This document shows positions 1 through 12,888 of a stretch of DNA of 64,000 bases, one piece after another. Position 1 is the first letter of the stretch; each line of letters begins with the position of its first letter. This DNA comes from Chelonoidis abingdonii (lineage: Eukaryota > Chordata > Testudines > Testudinidae): positions 42,721,462 to 42,785,461 of the forward strand of contig NC_133769.1 of NCBI RefSeq assembly GCF_003597395.2, in the 5' to 3' direction. Position numbers and translations under genes: made by a program. The notes under the pieces are model-generated. The model saw nothing but the letters and a program-made list of their open reading frames with translations. It was not told where the DNA came from and searched no databases.

Positions 1-551
1 TGCATTTCCTCAATAAGCCATTAACATTGTTTGGCCTTTTTACTCTTGTACCTGAAAGGCTGCTTGTGAGTGTTTTCAACCTCACAACTTGTTTCAGTAA
101 CACACACTTCATAACTTCACATATGATGGTAGCACCTACAATCCAATGAGATATTAATGTCTAGCAGATCAAGACTTCTAGAATGATACCTGACAAGGCA
201 TACTTTGTACAAAACATATCCTAATTACATGATAGTGGTGAATATTGGGGCTTCAGAGTGTCACACCCTCCCCTTCCAGAAAGCAACAGCAGCCCCTCCA
301 TGCAGCTCTGCCTTTCCATGCCCAGTCGAGCTCACTGACTCAGCTGCTCTGCAGGGAGGGGGCCTGGACACACCATGTTACTAAGCAATCTGGGAAGAGG
401 TCATGTGACCCTGCATGCTCCCCCACATGTCGCCTCTGATGTGTTGGCTAAGCAAGTCAACAGGAGGAAGAATTAAAAGCTTTTCATTTATTTTTTCTGA
501 CTAATCTAATCAATATCTGTGTCAATAAAGTTTACTTCAAGAAAAACTATC
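1..551. other. unassigned noncoding DNA
   Basis: I see no gene, repeat or RNA here. The sequence is moderately AT-rich with stops in all frames. The short frame at 245-439 shows no recognisable domain and no splice-site context. Confidence 0.5.
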
Positions 552-602
552 AAACTAGATGATCACAATGGTCCCTTATGGCCTTATAAGCTATGATCCA
601 TA
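552..602 (+). mobile_element. CR1 LINE 3'-end fragment
   Basis: About 50 bases match the terminal part of an older CR1 subfamily: an ACTAGATGATCACAATGG-type block, then GGTCCCTT, then CTATGATCCA at the end. The same 3' end appears in reverse at 19064-19110, which supports the call. Only the 3' tip survives, as expected for 5'-truncated LINE insertions. It is noncoding. Confidence 0.7.
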
Positions 603-1100
603 GCTGCGTATGCATTTTTAAAATTTTGAGTATCAGCTTATGTCTATTTCATAAGGCAACAAAATGTTGACAATGTGAAGGATGGGCTGATGCCAGAAGA
701 TACAGAACACAACACATGCTTAAACTTTTTCATAGGTCATAATTTGAATGATGGTCATGCAGGTACTTTTGTTTTGAAAATGAAAAATGAAGTCCTTAAA
801 ACCAACTACACACAAGCAATAAACAGCATACAATGGATGGGCTGTGTCAACATTTCAAGATGCTTTTAAAAAAAAATATGGTGATTTTAGTAAAAGTACT
901 GAATATTTAACACTGTGAAATGAACACAGGATCCCCCATTGCCTAAAAATAAGTGTGATCTATCTTTTGTAGTTTTGTGTATTGATGACATCATAGCTGA
1001 GTTAAGAATAATGTCATGTACAACTTTCCATGCCTACTAACCTTCTAGTAAATCAAATATCTTTAATTGGATAATGCAATATCTGATTGCCACAGTAGAT
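603..1100. other. unassigned noncoding DNA
   Basis: AT-rich sequence with no recognised repeat. A 64-codon frame at 675-869 has no recognisable motif and is probably chance. Confidence 0.45.
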
Positions 1101-3134
1101 AACATGAGGGGGAAAGGAGTCCAGGAGAGCTGGCTGTATTTTAAAGAGTCCTTATTGAGGCTGCAGAAACAAACCATACCAATGTGTAGAAAGAATAGTC
1201 AATATGGCAGGTGACCAGCTTGGCTTAACAGTGAAATCCTTGCTAATCTTAAATGCCAAAAAGAAGCTTACAAGAAGTGGAAGATTGGACAAATGACCAT
1301 GGAGGAGTATAAAAATATTGCTCAGGCATACAGGAGTGAAATGAGGAAGGCCAAATCACACTTGGAGTTGCAGCTAGCAAGAGATGTTAAGAGTAACAAG
1401 AAGGGTTTCTTCAGGTCTGTTAGCAACAAGAAGAAAGTCAAGGAAAGTGTGGGCCCCTTACTGAATGAGAGAGGCAGCCTAGTGACAGAAGATGTGAAAA
1501 AAGCTAATGTACTCAATGCTTTTTTTGCCTCTGTCTTCACTAACAAGGTCAGCTCCCAGACTGCTGAACTGGACAGCACAGCATGGGGAGGAGGTGACCA
1601 GCCCTCTGTGGAGAAAGAAGTGGTTCAGGACTATTTAGAAAAGCTGGATGAGCAGAAGTCCATGGAGCTGGATACACTGCATCCGGGAGTGCTAAAGGAG
1701 TTGGCAGATGTGACTGTAGAGCCATTGGCCATTATCTTTAAATACTCATGGCAATCAGGGAGGTCCCAGATGACTGGAAAAAGGCTAATGTAATGCTCAT
1801 CTTTAAAAAAGGGAAGAAGGAGGATCCAGGGAACTACAGCAGTCAGCCTCACCATCCCTGGAAAATCATGGAGCAGGTCCTCAAGGAATCAATCTGAAGC
1901 ACTTAGAGGAAGGAAGTGATCAGGAACAGGTCAGCATGCTTCACTAGGGCAAGTCATGCCTGACGTAACCTAATTGCCATCTATGACGGGATAACTGGGT
2001 CTGTGGAATGGGGAAGCAGTTGAATGTGTTATTCCTTGATTAGAAAACTTTTGACATGTCTTCCCAGTATTTTCCCAGCAAGTTTAAAGAAGTATGGGCT
2101 GTAATGAACTATATGATGGTCTATAAGTAGAAGAAGCTGGCTAGATTGCTGGGCTCAGCGGTAGTGATCAATGGTCTATGTCTAGTTGGCAGCCGGTATC
2201 AACTGAGCGCCCACACGATCCTGGGGCCGGTGTGTTCAATATCTCATTAATGATCTGGAGGATGGTGTGGATTGTACCCTCAGCTGTGCAGATGACACAA
2301 AACTGGGGTATGGCAGAGGAGGGGATGGGTCACAGATGCTAGGAAATGGAGGTTGGGTCAAAAAAATCTGATGAGGTTTCAACAAGGACAAGTGCGAGTC
2401 CTGCATTTAGGACGAGAATCCCATGCACTGCACAAACTAGGACCAAATGGCTAAGCAGCAGTTCTGCAGAAAGGATCTAGGGTACAGTGGACAAGAAGCA
2501 TGGATATGAGTCAACAGTGTGCCCTTGTTACCAAGAAGGTAATGGCATTTTGGCTGGTATAAGTAGGGATTGCAACTCAAGGGACGTGATCATTCCCTTC
2601 TATTCAACATTGGTGAGGCCTCTTTGGGTCCTGTGTCCAGTTTTGGGCCCACATCAGAAGGACATGAAAAAATTGGAAAGAGTCCAGAGGAGGCAACAAA
2701 ATGATTAGGGGCTGAGGCACATGACTTATGAGGAGAGGCTGAGAAACTGGGATTTTTAGTCCTGCAGAAGAGAAGAATGAGGGGGATCTGATAGCTTGCT
2801 ATCAACTCCTGAAAGGGGGTTCCAAGAGGATGGATCTAGACCATTCTCAGTGGCACTGGATGACAGAACAAAGAATAATGTCTCAGGTTGCAGTGGGGAG
2901 GTTTAGGCTGGATATTAGGAAAAATGTTTTCACTAAGGGGGTGGTGAAGCACTGGAATGGGTTACCTAGGGAGGTGGTGAAATCTCCTTCCTTAGAGATT
3001 TTTAAGGTCAGGCTTGACAAAGCCCTGGCTGGGATGATTTAGTTGGGTATTGGTCCTGCTTTGAGCAGGGGGTTGGACTAGATGACCCCTTGAGGTCCCT
3101 ACCAACCCTGATATTCTATGATTCTATGATTTTC
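1101..3134 (+). mobile_element. CR1 LINE, 5'-truncated, 3' end intact
   Basis: This is a CR1 non-LTR retrotransposon in sense orientation. It starts inside the ORF2 linker between endonuclease and reverse transcriptase and runs to the canonical 3' end: a hairpin-like block with GCTTTGAGCAGG, then GGTTGGACTAGATGACC, then two ATTCTATG octamers near 3113-3130. ORF2 is broken by many small indels, so it is dead. Its 1293-1793 segment is closely similar to 43090-43581 in the other long sense CR1, so the two belong to one subfamily. 5' truncation is the usual outcome of target-primed reverse transcription. Confidence 0.95.
1293..3042 (+). pseudogene. CR1 ORF2 remnant (reverse transcriptase, C-terminus)
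   Basis: Three readable pieces remain. Positions 1293-1793 (166 aa) carry the endonuclease-RT linker and the N-terminal RT region, ending in an LHPGVLKELAD-type block. Around 2287-2300 the RT catalytic motif is readable as CADDT where CR1 normally has FADDT. Positions 2830-3042 (70 aa) are the C-terminal region with HWNGLPREVV and a natural stop before the 3' UTR. Between them are frameshifts and small deletions. In life the protein would nick DNA and reverse-transcribe the element RNA in the nucleus; this copy cannot. Confidence 0.92.
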
Positions 3135-3247
3135 TGATATTTTTCAACTTGGTCCAGCCAGATTTTACATCTTGTATCTGCTAGTTCAGGAAAGCTTCAT
3201 GGGGTCTTAGCTATATAATCAAAAAATCCTAATCATGATTTCATAGT

Positions 3248-4356
3248 TAGGGCCCTACCAAATTCACAGTCCATTTTGGACAATTTCATGATCATAGGAT
3301 TTTAAAAAATTTCATGGCTTCAGCTATTTACATCTGAATTTTCCTGATGTTATACCTATGAGGGTCCTGACCCAAAAGATTATTGTGGGGGGATCGCAAG
3401 TCTATTGTAGGGGAGTTGCGGTATTGTCACCCTTACTTCTCTACTGTTGCTAATGGAGGTATTGCCTTCAGAGCTGGGCAGCCATAGAGCAGTGGACAGT
3501 GCAGACATGAAGTTAGCGTGGTATGTGATGGGGGTCATCACTTTTTGCAGGGTCAGGGCTGGCCTTATGAGTGGGTGACCTCCCAGGGCCCAATGGTCGG
3601 GGAGGGGGCACTGTGGTTCCCCCCCTCACACACACACAGCCAGCCCAAGGCCCCTTTAGCCTCTGAGAACTGGGCCTAGAGCCGGGGAGGGGTAGGGCTG
3701 GGGGCCAGGGCACTGGAACCTTTGTAGAAGTGAGGGGGCACTGGCCCCAGAACCGGGAGTCATACCCTACCAGTGCCACTCCATGCCTTCCCAAGGCTTC
3801 CATTTTTGGCAGAGCAGTGTTGAGCCCACCACCCCAAATACACCCATGTTAAAAAGTGGGAGTATGTCCCCCTGACCCTCCTCCACTGCCAGACTCCTAC
3901 CATGTGCCAGGCTTCAGCTGCTAGTCCTGGCCAGGCTGGGGAGGCATGGGACTTCCTCTTTCTCTGCAAGGGCCACTCCTAGACCAGGTCAGACCCACCT
4001 CCAGAAACCTCTCCTGGCTGCAAGAAGCTCCATTGGTGCCCCCTGTACAGTGTCCCCTCTTCTTGTGGGTAGGGAGCGATGGGGTAGGAAGTGGGGTGGG
4101 GGAGCAGTGCTCCCTGCAGCCAGAGGAAGGTTCCTGGAAGTGGGTCTGAGATGGAACTGGGAGCAGCCCCTGCAGAAAAAGGGGAAGTTCCAACCCACTG
4201 CAGCCCTGCCAGGACTAGCAGCTGGAGCCCGGTGCGTGATAGGAACTCTGGCTGGGGCACCCCTCCTCCTGCCCCTCCCTGGCAGATTTCACTGGAGTGA
4301 CCAGATTTCATAGTCTGCAATGCATTTTTCATGGCTGTGAATTTGGTTGGGCCTTA
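3248..4356. mobile_element. non-autonomous hAT transposon, 1.1 kb, 8-bp TSD
   Basis: The two ends are inverted repeats: TAGGGCCCTACCAAATTCAC on the left, and the right end read in reverse as TAAGGCCCAACCAAATTCAC. Flanking 8-mers are TTCATAGT (3240-3247) and TCCATAGT (4357-4364), 7/8 identical, which is the hAT signature. No transposase is visible. Inside, about 3905-4035 and 4090-4235 are inverted to each other, with matching GCTAGTCCTGG blocks and CAGACCCAC blocks, so the GC-rich core can fold into a long hairpin. The overlapping short frames in this core on both strands are products of its composition and symmetry. Confidence 0.85.
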
Positions 4357-4364
4357 TCCATAGT

Positions 4365-5819
4365 GAAAAATCCTCCTGGTAACTGTGAAATGCCCAGTGA
4401 GCTGAACTGATGACTTGCTACCACATAATCGAAGAAAACAATGGAAAGGGCCCACGGCTGAAGGTATTTCATTCTCCATTGATCAGTTCTTGTTTGGAGG
4501 CTAACAATAAAGAGGGAGTATGGTATGAAGATTTAAAAAAAAAAAAGAAGACAAACTACTATGGAAAGGTGCACATTTCACAGAGAACTCCTAACCACAA
4601 AATCAACGCATCCAGACAAGAGGTGGGCCCGTAGCAGCTATTCCCCCATCTATATCACTGCAGGAGAATTAGTCTTGCCTAGTAGAACTGGATGAACTCC
4701 TGCTTGCTGCATTGCTGTGGGACAAAGTTGAAGTTTCTGCGAGTCAGAAATACCGCAGCATACAAGGTGGGGGAACTCATCAAGTTAGCTCCCAGTTCTT
4801 GGGCATCTCCACAGCTTTGCAGGAATTTGGACTCCTTTGACAGACTGACATTTCTGTTTAAATAGGTTGGCCTGCCATGGAGACAAGATTCACAGTTTTT
4901 GGGGCTTGTAGGAACAAAGGTATTTTGTGTTGAGTTAGGCACTTTAAGTTATTAGCTCTAGTTGACTCATTTTGAGCTGTCTTTCATGTCTCCTGGACAC
5001 TTTCTTTGTTTACCCAGCCTCTCCTACCCCTTTCTTGATTTCTTGTGCATTCCCTGGCCAATTTACAGAAAAGAGCCTGGCTCAGCCATGGAAGAGTGCA
5101 ATACCTTCAGACATTAGAGTCTTTATATGTCTTTTTCAAGTTAACACAACCAGCCAAGATTAGAAAGCTTGCCCCCACATTGGGATATTTAATAGAGACC
5201 CTAGTTTAATTCCCAAGAGGCTAATTCACTCATCCAACTTTTAGAGCAAGAGCTTATATACTGAAGAATTAAAGTGTCATTTTCCATTGGCTTTGCTGCA
5301 TAATTTATCTTCAGTTACTTAAACAGAAAACAGACACTTTTTTTCAAAGCAGTGTCAAATGGTTAAAGTATAGATTTTGGAGCTGGGAAATCTTGTTTCT
5401 CTGTAGGTCAGCCACAAACTAAAGCATATTACTTACAGTGTGGTGTTGGGTAAAAATGGTGCTTTTCTACTTATAAGGTCTCTACATTCTGAGTATATGC
5501 TTAGTCATGGCTTCTCTTTTCTTTAGTGGAAATACTAATTTTTTACCCTCCTTAGTACTGCAGAAGAATTCAGCTCAGAGGTTGTGAACTGGATTGTTCT
5601 GTTCCTTCTTACGAAATCAGCAACAGAATCATTTCATAAATTCTAGTTACCAAGCTACTCAGCGTTGTGTGCAATCTCATTTAAGTTAATCAGGTTGTGC
5701 AGGTATCATCTAGGGCTCAATGTGAGGATAATGAATAGGTGTAATTGAGGGCTTAATTTGGCCAATATAACTTTTAATCCTGGTGAATAAACGTGATTAG
5801 AATTTAGAAGTACTTTTCC
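4365..5819. other. unassigned noncoding DNA
   Basis: No feature recognised apart from a short A-run near 4535. The frame at 4679-4942 on the minus strand (87 codons) has no motif I know and no flanking splice pattern. Confidence 0.45.
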
Positions 5820-5882
5820 AAAGTCACCGGAATAAATTCTGCTCTCTGTTACATTGGTGTAAATCTGGACTAATTCCGTCCC
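5820..5882. repeat. fragment of an old amniote interspersed repeat
   Basis: The stretch with TTCTGCTCTCTGTTACA followed by TTGGTGTAAATCTGG resembles one arm of a common old reptile/bird fold-back repeat. Only one arm is present. A related degenerate stretch lies near 45235-45305. The assignment is from memory of the pattern and is tentative. Confidence 0.4.
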
Positions 5883-6007
5883 TTGACTCTAACATATTTT
5901 TCTGCTAATTTTTACACAGACTGTAAAACACAGTAACAGAGGGGCAGTGAATAGGTGGACCACAGGCTAAATCTGGACCACCAAACGCTTTTGAACGGAC
6001 CCCAACA

Positions 6008-6026
6008 TCTTCTTCTTCTTCTTCTC
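6008..6026. repeat. (TCT)n microsatellite
   Basis: A short run of TCT/TTC trinucleotides, about six units. Confidence 0.85.
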
Positions 6027-7310
6027 TGGAGTCTGGACCTTGGCTATACCTTGACCAAGAAATTTGGACTTTGACAAAAAATAATCGTCTATCCCTGCAG
6101 AAGCAGTTGTACTCTGCACATTCTAAACCCCATGAATTAGTAGAGTATATGCATATGTGAACCATTAGGTGGCAGTAGGAAATACTGTACAATTAGGGCT
6201 GGATCAAGTTTGTTTCTGTCTTGGCCAGAAAGGGGTGAGCAAGAGCCATTCTCTGTCTCTGTTCTAAGGATTAGAATATTTCTTTACATCAAGCAACAAC
6301 TCTCTTCATTAAAAAAATACATGACCATATTCCAAAAAATGCAACATTTAACAGTTTAATTAAAACATGGACCAAAGCATTTCCAGCTATATCAAGTACT
6401 GAAATTATCAAGTACTCTGATCACATTTATTAATAATTAATGCTAATACTGTAGTAAATTAACATAATAAATACAGTTCTAATTACAGGACCTATACATG
6501 GAATTACTGAAAGAACAATCATCATTAGCAAAAGAGCTTTGTTATTGTGTTTGAGGGGGCGTAATTTGCAGTTTTATTTCTCACTGAAAGTTCTTCCAAG
6601 CCAAATTGCAGATTCTTTCAGCTGGAAATTAGCAGATCAGTTTTGCCTGAATACTGGAGTACTCCAGGCACTGAAGGTCACATACAAACATTAGGTCCGC
6701 CTTAGGTTCCTTACTCAGGTTAACCTCTCATTGGCTGCCATGAGACTCTGCTCAGACCTAGCCTTTGCTAGAAGATGTAGATGCAAAACTGGGGAACTGT
6801 ATTTTTTTAATCAAAATGTTGTTAACTTTTTCTGTTTGTTGGCCTCATGGAAGAAGCAGATCTTTAAGCAGAGTTTTAATGACCACTTATTTGAAAAACA
6901 AAATAGGAAGTCGTATTCTATGCTTATCTGAAATTTGCCTATTTGATCAACTCTGCTATTTTTTGTTGATATATTTCGTAGATGCCCACCATATAAAACC
7001 TAATATAGTTGAAAAAGGACCTTGCACATTTAAAAATGGGCTGCCCAATTCTATAATAAAATAAATATTCTTGCAGAAAGATTAATGGATAATGTAATGT
7101 TGGTGTTACGTGCTTAATGAGCTATGTATAATAGAAATCACCATGCTATAGTGCAATAATTCTTGTTAACTTGAATCCTAGAAATGGCTTCCCTTGTTAA
7201 ATTAAGTCTTGTGCTCTTTGAGAATATTCAAAGGTGAATTATAAATATTTACCCTCAACATAATTGAATATGCCTGTTCTGAATAATCTTGTACATGAAA
7301 GCTTATGTTA
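6027..7310. other. unassigned noncoding DNA
   Basis: AT-rich, no repeat family or gene recognised. Overlapping frames at 6731-7064 have no homology I can name. Confidence 0.45.
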
Positions 7311-7378
7311 GTGGAGGGGACTGGACTAGATGACTTTTGAGGTCTCTTCCACTCCTATGATTCTACAATTCTATGATT
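7311..7378 (+). mobile_element. CR1 LINE 3'-end fragment
   Basis: The core GGACTGGACTAGATGACTT, then GAGGTCTCTTCCA, then CCTATGATTCTACAATTCTATGAT is the CR1 3' end with degenerate terminal octamers. The insertion is so 5'-truncated that only the tip remains. Confidence 0.85.
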
Positions 7379-7454
7379 TGAAAGACCTTGATTTCCTGGT
7401 GCATCCTATTTTCTTCATTTTCCACTTCCTTTCTTCGTCAATTTGCTAGAGGTA

Positions 7455-7615
7455 TAGGGCCAGATTTGTAAGGGTATTTAGGTGCCCATAGATGCAGATA
7501 GGCACCTAGTGGGATTTTCAGAAGTGCCTAGATGCCTAACTCCTTTTGAAAATTAGGCACCTAGGTGCTTTTGAAAATCCCACTAGGCACCTATCTCCAT
7601 CTTTAGGCACCTTGT
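7455..7615. repeat. fold-back interspersed repeat (GGCACCTAG family)
   Basis: Positions 7492-7537 and 7555-7600 are inverted copies of each other, 46 nt each with roughly eight mismatches and a 17-nt loop. Both arms carry CCTAGTGGGATTTTCA. Related blocks with AGGTGCCTAA and TTTTCAAA appear near 15206-15255, 32810-32880 and 41886-41975. It has the form of a non-autonomous fold-back element. No TSD could be fixed. Confidence 0.7.
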
Positions 7616-8364
7616 TTGTGTTGCTGTGCACATGCCAGTTTGCATACTTTCTATAGATCTATCTAGCTAGAGGATTCATAGGTTATTGTAAGCTACACAA
7701 GATGATTTTTAAGTTTAGAGATGCATTTTCTATTATTACTATGGCAGCATGGTGTGTTTCATTATATTTTTGATCAGCAGGAGTAGCAAGAGACAAAAAG
7801 AGGTCATCAGAAGAGGACAAGCAGGGTTATTTCCTCAGCATGAAAATGCAGCTGAGCTGTGTACGCATCTGATAGCTTAGAAGTGGATCAAAAGTACTAA
7901 CTTGAATGCATGCTGAAAATAAAATATAAAGTTAGATGTCTGAAACTTTGACTTTTTAAAAGACTTTGCTTTAAAGAAAAGCAAGAGCCACCAGTTGTGA
8001 TGGAGGACATAATACAGATCACATAGAGAAATGGGTGCAAATTATAAGGAACAAGAACTAAAAGGAAAAAAAAGAGAAGAAGAAAAGGAAATCAGGTAAG
8101 AAGCTAAAGTAGAATAAATACAGTTTTAACTGATGAACAGGAGGCAAGGCACTGTTAGAAGGCTGAAAGGGTGACTGCAGCATCTGCTCTTTAGGTTCCT
8201 TCCCAGATGATTTTCATCTTAGGGAAAAGGCAGTTTTGATCTCATCTTCATGAGGCAGCTTCTTCCATTTCTCTGCCTTTCATAAACTGCTAGGTGTGCT
8301 CCTTTCCTGTATCACTTTTCTCTCCTGGGTGTGAAGTTGGAAGGGGGGAGGGAAGGGAGAGATG

Positions 8365-8384
8365 TCTCTCTCTCTTCTCTCTCT
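8365..8384. repeat. (TC)n microsatellite
   Basis: A pyrimidine TC run, interrupted once, inside a longer polypyrimidine/polypurine asymmetric stretch (8338-8384). Confidence 0.8.
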
Positions 8385-10856
8385 GTTTTAGTATATTCTG
8401 CCTGTTATTTGTTTTGTGATATGCTCTCTTTTCTTTCTTAAAGCCTGCTGGTACTCTAAAGAGTGTATGTGTTTGTATGCATGTGTATATGGAAAAGAAG
8501 TAGCTAGTGAATGCCAGATAGGCATCAAAATGTCTATACTTTGATATTTGACCTTTCTAGTGTTTACGGGCAAGAATACATGAGGTTAATTAGCCAATTA
8601 TTTTTAGATAATATATGGCACTATGCAATAAACTATTCCGGTTCTTATCTATTGTGACTTTTGCACAGTAGCTCCAAATCTATGTACTGCTGTCTACTTA
8701 TACAGTACAGTGCTACTTCCAATGAAAATGTACTGAATGTTCTTCTAACTCTCAATGTAACAACTGCATGGTTAATATCTCTAATATTTGTAATGCTGCT
8801 AATATTAGTGATACTTCCTATTTACATAATTTAACAGTATATCTTCACGGGTTTTTTGGGCACCTGTTTACATCATTTTGTCTAGATTCAGATATATTCT
8901 GCATTACATCCCTAACTTCTTAGCTATTTTCTCCGTGTATCTGCCTGTAGCTTACAATGGTAATGAATGATGAACGTATGTTTGAAATTGCTGCTCAGTG
9001 ACTGTTAGTGCCATATGCCCTACCTCACAGCATTAAATGATACAAATAAGAAGTCTAGTTTATTAAATGCTGTCATGTTATGACACTGCTGTATTCACAT
9101 TCACATAGTCTTGAAGTTCTTAAGTGAAATTTGGATTTCTTACCAAAAGATATGTCTTAGTTCAACCAGACATGACTGGGATCCATGTGTGAAGCACTAG
9201 ATGAAGTTCTATTGCCTCTATTATCCAGTAGCTTGGACTCAATAAACACAATGGTAACTTTTATACTTAAAATCTATGAATCTCTAAGTCACCATCTTGA
9301 CAAATGACCAAATGCACATAGCAACTAATTCAATTAACTGTCAAAGAAGTCAGTGGAGGATCTAGAAACTTGTATTTTTGGGGGAGTGATCTGTACCTAA
9401 GCTAGAGGTGCAGTTCCACTAACTCTTGGCAGAAGAGAGATGTTTATATTTTAGCCCTAATTCTTTACAGAGGCCTGCTTTAAAAAAAAAATGGCAGCAT
9501 ATAATGCAAAATCCTTGCTAGGATTTACTAAGTTAGAAGGATAAGAACTAGAGATATCAAAAGTCAGAGATGTTCTCAAGTTGGATTAAGTGAGGTGAGG
9601 AGGAAATAAGTAACTGTACATCTATGTGTTTTTATTCTCCTCTTGAGTAAAGGAAAAATGGGACACTGGAAGAGTAAGATTCATCTTCAACAAACAGTCC
9701 AACAGAAATATGGACAACTTCAAAGTACATGAGATAGAATATGTCAAGTCAACATAAAAATCAACTGGTGGTAACAAGCTGAGCATGATTCAACTTTCTG
9801 CATCGACAGGCATGAATTGGAATAAAGAAGGAGAATTGAATGAAAAGTTAGTTCTGGAAGAAGCAAAAAAGAACCAAACAAAATGCATTTTGAGGATGTA
9901 GAAATGAAAGGGGATACCAACTGTTTGAATAGATTTTTTTGGTTTCCTTGAGTCTTAATTGCTGTTCCAGAAAAGGGAATTAGAGGGTCTAAAATCAAAG
10001 TGAAGTGACAAATAAAATCCCTAAATACAGATGTTAGTTGTTCTTGCCAATAATACAGTAGCCCTGGCCCTAATATGGATTGCATTGAGTGACCAGGTTT
10101 TCAGGACATAGGTCATAAGAGTTCACCATCACAGCTAATGCACACTTCCATGAAAAAGGACTCCTTGTAACTATTTTTTAGAGGAAAATCCCTTCAAACT
10201 ATCAAATAATAGATCTCTAAAAACTTCCTAGAGAGCCTTCCAAAGAGAACACTGATAATGGATATGGTTCTTGAATAATACTTCTAGGACTGCTAAAGGA
10301 CTTGCAGAATGATGCCTTAAGCAATACATTTGTCAAAGTTTGCAAACATTATGTGTCCCACGGTTACCCTGGAATGGTGGCATTAACCTGATCCAAATAT
10401 TAGATACTCTTATCATTTTTCTTCTCTTTGGCTAAACAACAGTAGAAAAAAATGGACATAATGATTCACTGAGAGATAGCTATAGGTCTATGTAGCTGTA
10501 AATTCTCTGTGTTGCCAGCTTCTCATATCCACTACCCGGCATCCCCCCCGTCCTGCTCCGTACCAGCATCAGTAGGCCATGCATCAGTATGCTATTTCAT
10601 GATCTAACTCTCTTCCCTTGCAAACCCCACTTGTAAAGCTGCACTGTGTCAACAGAGCCTCACAAAAAGGCAGGGAAATGGTTCTAGGCAAAGGTCACCA
10701 CCACTAGCCTATAACTGGCTGTCACAGTTCTTGTAAATGTATGCAAGGTACGAAAGCTATTGGTGGAGAGGGAGATGGCTGGGTCTGGGGCTTCCATGTT
10801 GTACTTTATAAAAGGACATAGAAAACCTAGTATAGGTTCTGTTTGCAAAACAAATC
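8385..10856. other. unassigned noncoding DNA
   Basis: About 2.5 kb of AT-rich DNA with no recognised repeat, exon or RNA. The longest frame (9744-10085, minus, 113 codons) has no motif I recognise. Confidence 0.45.
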
Positions 10857-12888
10857 TGTGACATTACACCCCATATTCTTCATAGAAATATGGTTATGAT
10901 TAATATGGCACAACTAAGATATACTTTATGGAAGATGGCTCATGTAGGATGTTATTGAAAAGGTTATGATCTACTGAATGTGTTTATCTAATTTGAATGC
11001 ATGTATCACTTCTGTATCTGAAATTAGGAATATTGACTACGTATCTGTATTTCAAAGTGCTACTTTGGGTGATACCCACAACTAGCCCTTCAGGTACAAT
11101 AATGAAAAAGTCAAACAGGGCTTATGGCCCATCAGCAGAGACAATGTGAAGGGTTAAAATCCATGTGCATTTTATATAACAACCACTCCATTGGTATATG
11201 GATTGTGCCAGCTCTTTCTGAGACCCAAAGTCCAGAGTTTGGTCAAGAGACCAGAGGCCTAGCAAATAGCGATTAGCTAAGAGAAAGCTGGAGTAAACAG
11301 ATAGTCTTGTTTTTGCTAAAATAGGCCTGGTCAACAAATTGCCAGGTGTTGGATCTAAGAACTAAATAACTCTGTCTTATTCAGAGTTTCAAATTGAACA
11401 AAGGATCCCTGTTCCTGTTGTGTCAGTCTCTTCTGTAGGGAACGTTCTTCCACAGATCCAACCTTGAGTTTATGAAAATTGGCACATGTCAGTATAAGAT
11501 GGCCTCCTCCCACCTCTCTTCCCAGGGACCAATGCCTGCCTTAACACATAAAGGGGACAATCTTTATTGCCATACACTTTCACTGTTTCTTTGCTTTAAC
11601 TCCTAGGAATGTACCTGTTGGACAATCAAAGGAGTTGCTCCATTCCTATGGACCCCAAATCAGAATTCAACATATATATTTTATACTAATAACATTTTAT
11701 CAAAGTATTAATTAAATGTTAACTTGCTAACTTGAGACCATGGGCAGAGACATTATGTAACCTTTTAAACATTGGCTAATGTGCTATCTTGTCTTGCTGC
11801 AAAACCTATCCTGGGGTGTGGAACTGTCTACCCCATCACTTTCCCCCACCCAAGGAAAATCTATATATTCTATTGTAAACAATTGATTGACAGTATCTCT
11901 GAGCCTAATAAGCCAGGTGACACTCCGCCAGCGCTGTGTGTAATAAACTCCTATGCTTGGCCTCTACACGGTGTGGATTTATGTCCTTCACAATGGACTG
12001 TGAAAGAACTTAGTCTTCCTGTGGATGCTTCAAACAGCCTGTGAGTAATAGCTGCTATGACCCTGCAGATACATGTGACTGATTTACCTGGTACTGGACC
12101 TCACCTTGGAATGCCAGTGTTTTTCCACAGGAAAACAAAGGTTCCCGCCATACACAAAAGCTATATAAGGCAGGGAAGTGACATCATCGAAGTTCTCCTC
12201 TGCCTCCCCACACAAAGAGACACTGGGAAACACTTAGAAACAAGAACTGAAATGTGGGGAGAAGAGTTGAGCCCAGGCTGGAAGGGTGATTGGCCTGTGA
12301 GTAATAACACCTGAAGTTTCAAGCTGCAGGCCAGTGCAGCTGGCTTTCAAGAATTTTTAAAATCTGCCTGAAACAACATTTAGGATGAGAAATTGCTATT
12401 TGTAGCCAATTTATTTAGTGTATTAAGTTTGGTCTGTGTGTTTAATTTTATTTTCTCAGTTTTAGTTGCGTTGTGCTGTTTGCTATCTCTTACAATCACT
12501 TAAAATCTGCCTTTTATTGCTAATATATTTGTTTTGTTTATTGTTAAATCCAATTTGTGCAATTTTTAAGTGAGGGGACAAGAAGTGGTACATATCTCTC
12601 TTCACATTGAGGGAGAGGGCAAATTTTGTTGAGCTTGCGCTGTGCAGATCTTTCTATATTGCACAAGACAGTATTATTTTGTGTTTATTCCCCAAAAGGG
12701 GTGTGCACGTGAGTGCTGGGTGAATCCTCTCACACAGAGCTGACTTCAGTCTGTGTCTGCAGCTGGGTGTGGCCCTCCCTGTGTTCAGCAAAACAAGGAG
12801 AGGGAATCCAGGCTGGTGGTTCAGGAGGGGCTCAGTGAAACCCCAGTGCATCAGGCGGCGTCCCAGAAGGGAGGTCCAGCTTGTCACA
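10857..12888 (+). mobile_element. LTR-type repeat (probable solo LTR), TATA box near 12163
   Basis: The unit begins TGTGACATTACA and ends TTGTCACA, the TG...CA form of an LTR, with near-identical 5-mers outside (AAATC at 10852-10856, AAATT at 12889-12893). TATATAA lies at 12163-12169, followed by sequence resembling an R/U5 region up to the CA end. An AATAAA at 11942-11947 lies upstream of that TATA, so an inner composite structure is possible. The first 250 bases match 16940-17162 in reverse, and the downstream part resembles the start of that copy, so both belong to one family. No coding region is recognised. At 2.03 kb it is long for a solo LTR. Confidence 0.6.
12163..12169 (+). promoter_or_regulatory. 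LTR TATA box
   Basis: TATATAA in the context AAAGCTATATAAGGCAG sits where an LTR core promoter is expected. Present activity is unknown. Confidence 0.45.
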
